Source: Massilia phosphatilytica (GTDB lineage: Bacteria > Pseudomonadota > Gammaproteobacteria > Burkholderiales > Burkholderiaceae_D). Taken from it: a stretch of 64,000 nucleotides of DNA. Under the pieces are notes generated by a model. It ran no database searches. It saw only the letters and a list, made by a program, of their open reading frames with translations, and was not told the origin of the DNA. The stretch spans positions 186,001 to 250,000 of the forward strand of contig NZ_PUIP01000006.1 in NCBI RefSeq assembly GCF_002968015.1, in the 5' to 3' direction. Numbering within the stretch: the first letter of the stretch is position 1; each line of letters begins with the position of its first letter. Below are positions 59,855-64,000 of this stretch, in pieces. Both the position numbers and the translations under genes were made by a program.

Positions 59855-61027
59855 TCAGCACTCGACGCGGTTCCGCCCACCCCGCTTGGCCGCATACAGC
59901 GCCGCATCCGCCCGCTGCAACAGACTCGCCAGCGATTCGCCATCGTCGAGACTGGCCACCCCCACGCTGACCGTGTAGAGCACGACCGCGCCTCCCGCTC
60001 CGGGCACAGTGGCACGTTCCAGCGTCCGCCGCAATTCATCCGCGAGATGTACGGCCGCGTCCGAATCAGAATGCGGCAGCAGCACCGCAAATTCCTCCCC
60101 ACCCAGGCGCGCGCAGGCGTCCCCGCGCAGCACGGCGTCCGTCCGCGCAACGAGGTCGGCCAGCACACGGTCGCCGACGGCGTGTCCATGGGTGTCGTTG
60201 ATGGCCTTAAAGTGGTCGACGTCCAGGATCAGCAGCGACAGCGCCCCGCCCGCGCGCACGGCGTCCGCGTGGGCGCGCTCGGCGCGGCCGAAGAAGGCGC
60301 GGCGCGACCAGGCGCCCGTCAGGTGGTCGTGTTCCGCCGCGTAGCGGGCCTGGCCGATCAGGCCGGCGTTCGCCATCATCACGGCGCCCAAGGTCAGGCC
60401 GGGCAGCGCCAGCGTGCCCAGCGCGAAGCAGACGAGGTTTACGGGCGACGAGTCGAACATCGTCACCTTGGCGTCAAGATGCGAGGCGTACATCAGCGCA
60501 CGCACCGCGTGGGCCCCCGCCAGGGTCAGTGCCGCACCGAACGCGAACCGGATCGGATAACGGGCCCGGCTGGCGTGTGCCGAGGGCCTCAGCCCCCGGG
60601 CCATGGCCACGCACACGATGCCGTGGAAGAACGACGACAGCGCCACGCGCACCGCCATCGCGTCCACCCCGTAGTGGAATATGCCCAGCGCCACGGTCGA
60701 CGCGGCCACCAGTGCCGCCAGCGCACGGTACGGCGCCGCCCGGCCGAGGTGACGCTCGAAGCCCGCATGCATCAGCGCGGGCGCGCACAGGAACAGCAGG
60801 TTCGCGACGTCGATCGACAGCACGTCCGGGATCCGTCCGCGGCCGGCGAACAGCAGCAGCGCCACGATCGCCAGGACGTTCGCCCCCGTCCATTCCCGCA
60901 CGCCAGCCACGCCGCTGCGTGCGAGCGAACGCAACACCATCAGCATGATCGCCGATAGTGCGATGGTGACGAATAGAAAAAGGATGGCGCTCAAATCGGA
61001 ACCGGCTGGACGGGCTGAGCGTGCCAC
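59855..61027 (-). CDS. membrane-bound diguanylate cyclase (GGDEF)
   Basis: The product is 390 residues from GTG 61027, with the frame open to 61219; the start is uncertain because no ribosome site is obvious. About six or seven membrane helices fill residues 5-215 (LFVTIALSAIMLMVL, ANLLFLCAPALM and others) with no recognised sensor name. The GGDEF domain is at about 230-390: HDHLTGAWSRRAFF, DVDHFKAINDTHGHAVGD, active-site LGGEEF, and DAALYAAKRGGRNRVEC at the end. Position -9 of GGEEF is Leu (LRGD), so the I-site RxxD is absent and product inhibition is probably lost. It is divergent from the acyltransferase gene and convergent with the 85-residue protein. Confidence 0.87.
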   Translation of the reverse strand: MARSARPAGSDLSAILFLFVTIALSAIMLMVLRSLARSGVAGVREWTGANVLAIVALLLFAGRGRIPDVLSIDVANLLFLCAPALMHAGFERHLGRAAPYRALAALVAASTVALGIFHYGVDAMAVRVALSSFFHGIVCVAMARGLRPSAHASRARYPIRFAFGAALTLAGAHAVRALMYASHLDAKVTMFDSSPVNLVCFALGTLALPGLTLGAVMMANAGLIGQARYAAEHDHLTGAWSRRAFFGRAERAHADAVRAGGALSLLILDVDHFKAINDTHGHAVGDRVLADLVARTDAVLRGDACARLGGEEFAVLLPHSDSDAAVHLADELRRTLERATVPGAGGAVVLYTVSVGVASLDDGESLASLLQRADAALYAAKRGGRNRVEC

Positions 61028-61167
61028 ACTGTCGAGAACGGCACGATACCCAGGAAAGATGCGCGAAATTGCGCAAGAGAAATAATAGATGAGTTTAGCA
61101 AATTCGCAGGGCAGGATCTTGCCAAGCCGGAAATATCCGGCTAATTTTTGGCAAAATTGGTGAAGAA

Positions 61168-62217
61168 ATGTCGAGCACGCTGATGCAGAAACAACACGGT
61201 CCGCATGCCGGTCCACCATCCGCTGAAAGAATCCAGTCCGTCGACGTCTTCCGCGTCCTGGCGATCGCTGCCGTCATCGCCCTGCACACGGCGCCGCACG
61301 CCGGCCCGGAGGCGGTCGGATTGCGCTTCGACGCCCGCACCGTGTGCGACCAGTTGGAGCGCTTCGCCGTGCCGCTGTTCTTCATGTTGTCCGGCTATTT
61401 CTGGGCCGGCCGTTGCCAGGACCGCGCTGCGTGCTGGATGGCCGGTGTCGCCCTCGCCCGGCGCGTCCTCGTGCTGTTCCTCACCTGGTCCGTGATCTAT
61501 TTCCTCATTGCGGTCGCCGCGGTGGGCTGGCAAGCGGCCACGCGCCCCCTGCCCGGCCTGCCCACCCTGCTGCTGCAAGGCACCAGGATCCATCTATGGT
61601 TCCTGCCGGCCCTGGCGCTCGCTGCCCTCGTCACCGGTGCCCTGCTCGCGCGCGGCATGGAGCGCACGCTCGTCGTGCTGGCGCTGGCGCTGTACGCGGT
61701 CGGCCTCGCCGGCAAGGCGTATGCCGACACGCCCATCGGTTTTCACACGCACGTCAATCTCCGCAATGGCCTGTGCTTCAGCCTGATCATGTTCGCCACC
61801 GGCGTCCGGCTGCGGCGCCTGGGCCCGCGGCCGGCCTGGCGCCGGCTCGGTCCCGCGCTCGCGCTCGGCGGACTGGCCCTGCAGCTGGCGGAGGTCGCGT
61901 GGCTGCACGAACTTCGGAGCACGAACATGGCGCAGGATTTCGTGCTTGGGACTTATTTCTATGGGCTGGGCATCACCATGCTGGCGCTGTCCGATCCCGC
62001 GCCGCTGCGCTTTCCCCGCCTCGCGGGGCTCGGTCCGCTCGTGCTGGGCATTTATGCGTCGCACTTCCTGTTCGTCGACCTGCTCGCGGGTCAGGATTCG
62101 CCGCTGCGCGCCATCCCTGGCTGGGATATCATCGTCGTCGCCCTCGTCTTCGCGCTGTCGCTGACGCTGACGGGGTTGTTGTGGCGGTTTGCGCCCACGC
62201 GCCGCCTCGTCGCATGA
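61168..62217 (+). CDS. acyltransferase 3 family membrane protein
   Basis: The product is 349 residues with about ten hydrophobic segments. It begins with SVDVFRVLAIAAVIALHTAPH, the His of ...LHT being the catalytic histidine motif of acyltransferase 3, then AVPLFFMLSGYFWAGR (the F-M-L-S-G-Y/F motif), RIHLWFLPALALAALV and near the end LGPLVLGIYASHFLFVD. This family O-acylates sugars or exopolysaccharides in the membrane. The start ATG 61168 lies 140 bases from the GGDEF start. No polysaccharide gene cluster is next to it, so the substrate is unknown. Confidence 0.87.
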   Translation: MSSTLMQKQHGPHAGPPSAERIQSVDVFRVLAIAAVIALHTAPHAGPEAVGLRFDARTVCDQLERFAVPLFFMLSGYFWAGRCQDRAACWMAGVALARRVLVLFLTWSVIYFLIAVAAVGWQAATRPLPGLPTLLLQGTRIHLWFLPALALAALVTGALLARGMERTLVVLALALYAVGLAGKAYADTPIGFHTHVNLRNGLCFSLIMFATGVRLRRLGPRPAWRRLGPALALGGLALQLAEVAWLHELRSTNMAQDFVLGTYFYGLGITMLALSDPAPLRFPRLAGLGPLVLGIYASHFLFVDLLAGQDSPLRAIPGWDIIVVALVFALSLTLTGLLWRFAPTRRLVA

Positions 62218-62233
62218 ATCGAGGAATCCAATC

Positions 62234-62545
62234 ATGTACGGACTGATCGGCAAGATCCTTTGCACACCCGGCCAGCGCGACACGCTGACGGCCATCCTCG
62301 CCCACGGCACGACTGGCATGCCGGGCTGCATCAGCTACGTCATCGCGCACGATGCCGCCGATCCGGACGCGATCTGGGTCACGGAGGTGTGGGACACCCA
62401 GCGCAGCCACCAGGCATCGCTGGCGCTGCCCGCGGTGCAGGCCGCTATCGCGAAGGCGCGGCCCCTGATCGCCGGTTTCGGCGAGCGCTTCGAGACAAGG
62501 CCCGTCGCCGGGCCGGGCCTGCCCGCGCCAAGGCTGCCCGACTGA
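62234..62545 (+). CDS. antibiotic biosynthesis monooxygenase (ABM) domain protein
   Basis: The product is 103 residues with the ABM ferredoxin-like fold: MYGLIGKILCTPGQRDTLTAILAHG, GCISYVIAHDAADPDAIWVTEVWDT and HQASLALPAVQAAIAKARPLI. The family contains small oxygenases and autoinducer-type (YgiN, LsrG) enzymes without a cofactor; a specific function cannot be set. The ATG at 62234 has GAGGA seven bases upstream and lies 16 bases after the acyltransferase gene, so they may be co-transcribed. Confidence 0.85.
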   Translation: MYGLIGKILCTPGQRDTLTAILAHGTTGMPGCISYVIAHDAADPDAIWVTEVWDTQRSHQASLALPAVQAAIAKARPLIAGFGERFETRPVAGPGLPAPRLPD

Positions 62546-62604
62546 CCGGGCATGCCGCACGCTAACGGACGACCGCTGTCGCCCATCTGCGCTACCATCG
62601 TCCC

Positions 62605-63276
62605 ATGTGTGGACGATTTGACCAAAGCCAGACCGCGCGCCATTACGCCAACCTGATCGGCTGGACCGATGCCGTGTTCGACAGCGAGTCGAGACCGACA
62701 CCGAATGCGGCGCCGGGCACCTACCGGCCCGTCATGCATGTGCAGGACGGCGAGCATCGCGTGGACGACGTGTTCTGGAGTTACCGCGCGAAATGGGCCG
62801 AAGGCAAAGTGCCCATCGTCATCAATGCACGGCTGGAAAAGCTGGCCAACCGCTACTGGTCGCGGCTCGTCAAGAACGGACGCGGCATCGTGCCGGCCGA
62901 GGGCTGGTACGAGTGGACGGGAGAAAAGGGCCACAAGCAGCCGTGGCACATCCATCGCAAGGACCATGCGCCCCTGTTCATGCTGGCCGTCGCCAACTTC
63001 GGCCCGTTCGAGGAAAACCGCGCCGAGGCGGGCTTCGTCATCGTCACGGACGACGCGTCCGGCGGCATGCTGGACATCCACGACCGCCGTCCCGTCGTGC
63101 TGGGCGCGGAAGACGCGAAACTGTGGCTCGATCCGGACCTGTCGCCCCAGCAGGCCATCGAACTGGCACGCCACGCGGCCGTCCCGACCGATGCCTTCGA
63201 ATGGTACAAGGTCAGCACGGCCGTGAACCGGGCCGGGGCGGACGGGCCCGAGATTACCCGCCCGCTGGGCGATTGA
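62605..63276 (+). CDS. SOS response-associated peptidase (SRAP/YedK/HMCES)
   Basis: The product is 223 residues. The catalytic Cys is residue 2 (MCGRF), which covalently links to abasic sites after removal of Met1. NAAPGTYRPVMHV, VINARLEKLANRYW, GRGIVPAEGWYEWTG (the active-site Glu), and HQ/NRAGADGPE stretches complete the SRAP fold. It protects abasic sites in single-stranded DNA. No LexA box was recognised in the 59 bases between this and the previous gene. Confidence 0.92.
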   Translation: MCGRFDQSQTARHYANLIGWTDAVFDSESRPTPNAAPGTYRPVMHVQDGEHRVDDVFWSYRAKWAEGKVPIVINARLEKLANRYWSRLVKNGRGIVPAEGWYEWTGEKGHKQPWHIHRKDHAPLFMLAVANFGPFEENRAEAGFVIVTDDASGGMLDIHDRRPVVLGAEDAKLWLDPDLSPQQAIELARHAAVPTDAFEWYKVSTAVNRAGADGPEITRPLGD

Positions 63277-63441
63277 CGCAGGTTTCCATTCCACAATCAA
63301 CGACAGCGAATCGGCTTCGAAACGAAGGCTGAGAACCGCTGTTGCGCACTCCGTTATGAGCTAGGTCGTGTTGAACGTCGCAACCAAGCGCGGCGATCGA
63401 TGGTCATACGAGACCGCAAGACATGACGAAAGGGTTGCGCA

Positions 63442-63813
63442 ATGGGTGACTACCTGAGGATCCAAGAAATGTTGAAGGAAGGCGAAGCCTATGCCGGCCT
63501 GATACTCGGCAAGAACGGCGAGTCCGACTACCACCTCGTGCTGCTGGCGGACGAAGCGTCCGACGTCAGTTGGCCGGCTGCGCGCGAATGGGCTGCCGCG
63601 CAGCAGGGCGAACTGCCGACGCGGCGCGAACTCGCCCTGCTGTTCGCGAACCTGCGCGAACGCTTCGACCGCGTGTGGTACTGGTCGAACGAGCACCACG
63701 ACACACGGCCGCAACTGGTCTGGGGGCAGAATTTTGCCAGCGGCATCCAGACCGTGTATGGCCGTCCGTTCCGCGGGCATGCCCGTGCAATCCGGCGCAT
63801 CGAGGCCGGATGA
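63442..63813 (+). CDS. DUF1566-like domain protein
   Basis: The product is 123 residues. The visible pattern is that of DUF1566/Lcl-type domains: SWPAAREWAAAQQGELPTRRELALLFANLRERF, then YWSNEHHDTRPQLVWGQNF and a closing RPFRGHARAIRRIEAG. No signal peptide or membrane helix is seen, so it is probably cytoplasmic, unlike the Legionella collagen-like adhesin where this domain is named. The ATG at 63442 follows an intergenic stretch of 165 bases with nothing recognisable. Function unknown. Confidence 0.75.
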   Translation: MGDYLRIQEMLKEGEAYAGLILGKNGESDYHLVLLADEASDVSWPAAREWAAAQQGELPTRRELALLFANLRERFDRVWYWSNEHHDTRPQLVWGQNFASGIQTVYGRPFRGHARAIRRIEAG

Positions 63814-63853
63814 CGTAGGCGGCAGGCGGCATGCCGTCTGCCGCGGCGACTGA

Positions 63854-64000
63854 TTACTTGGCCGCCTTCGCCTCGGTAAAGGCGTTGGCGCGTCCGATCG
63901 GCTGGTCCATGTTGGCCAGGAACCAGGCCGTCGTCGCCATGACGGCGGCGTGGCGACGCAGGTTTTCCGGGTTCACCTTATCGAAGGTATCGGCGGGGGT
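63854..64000 (-). CDS. M28 family peptidase, C-terminal end (partial)
   Basis: Only the last 48 residues are inside the window; the gene continues beyond the right edge. The sequence TPADTFDKVNPENLRRHAA, followed by VMATTAWFLANMD, matches the C-terminal part of M28 zinc aminopeptidases, where a D-x-x-D-K-V/I-N-P-E-x-L/R-R stretch comes at the end of the catalytic domain. It ends with TAA at 63854. A confident family call needs the missing N-terminal part. Confidence 0.68.
   Translation of the reverse strand, partial: TPADTFDKVNPENLRRHAAVMATTAWFLANMDQPIGRANAFTEAKAAK

Overview
The window is GC-rich, densely packed bacterial chromosome. The gene set (class I PHA synthase with PhaR, PEP-CTERM surface proteins, an MSHA-type pilus locus, the rluD-pgeF/bamD arrangement) suggests a betaproteobacterium of the Oxalobacteraceae, most likely the Massilia/Telluria/Janthinobacterium group. 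That placement is inferred from gene content; no database search was possible. There is no phage, integrase, IS element, rRNA or CRISPR array. One tRNA gene is present, and no gene-free stretch exceeds 300 bases.

Layout. 1-6 kb: the start of an RhtA-like exporter gene (cut by the window edge), a lipoprotein, and a branched-chain amino-acid type ABC transporter (binding protein, permease, fused permease-ATPase, ATPase). 6-8.4 kb (minus): a class V aminotransferase-fold enzyme and glycerate kinase. 8.4-12.5 kb (plus): a two-gene ABC exporter whose permease seems to start at ATC, an Amj-type lipid II flippase candidate, an unknown protein, a GNAT acetyltransferase and a small unknown protein. 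12.7-15.6 kb: a secreted protein, a Cys-containing unknown, Mut7-C RNase and DUF72 proteins, and thioredoxin 2. 15.8-19.5 kb: a chemoreceptor overlapping a porin-like gene, then a small membrane protein. 19.4-28.7 kb: metC, rimO, phaR, phaC, pgeF, rluD, bamD and yaaA. 28.7-30.4 kb: a PIN-domain protein and a YbdL-like aminotransferase.

30.4-41.4 kb (minus) holds an MSHA pilus assembly locus in two blocks: mshE-mshG-prepilin-mshA, closed by a terminator, and mshI-mshI2-J-K-L-M-N. Divergent from mshE is a 1491-residue hybrid sensor kinase translationally coupled to a response-regulator diguanylate cyclase. MshE carries two tandem MshEN-like (c-di-GMP binding) motifs, so kinase, cyclase and pilus motor could form one local circuit. 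This is the most interesting system-level inference in the window.

47-50.3 kb (minus): a four-gene operon of two acyl-CoA dehydrogenases and two MaoC hydratases. 50.4-58.9 kb (minus): two PEP-CTERM proteins, tail-specific protease, an HELAH membrane protein, thymidine kinase, a penicillin-acylase family enzyme and a ParB-like protein. 59-64 kb: tRNA-Leu(UAA), small unknowns, a membrane GGDEF protein, an acyltransferase-3 protein, a small monooxygenase-like protein, a SRAP/YedK protein, a DUF1566-like protein and the C-terminus of an M28 peptidase.

A palindromic short repeat of the REP type occurs as an inverted pair (27785-27945) and as a further copy at 41512-41533. Many long open frames lie antisense to real genes, as is usual in GC-rich DNA, and have been left out.
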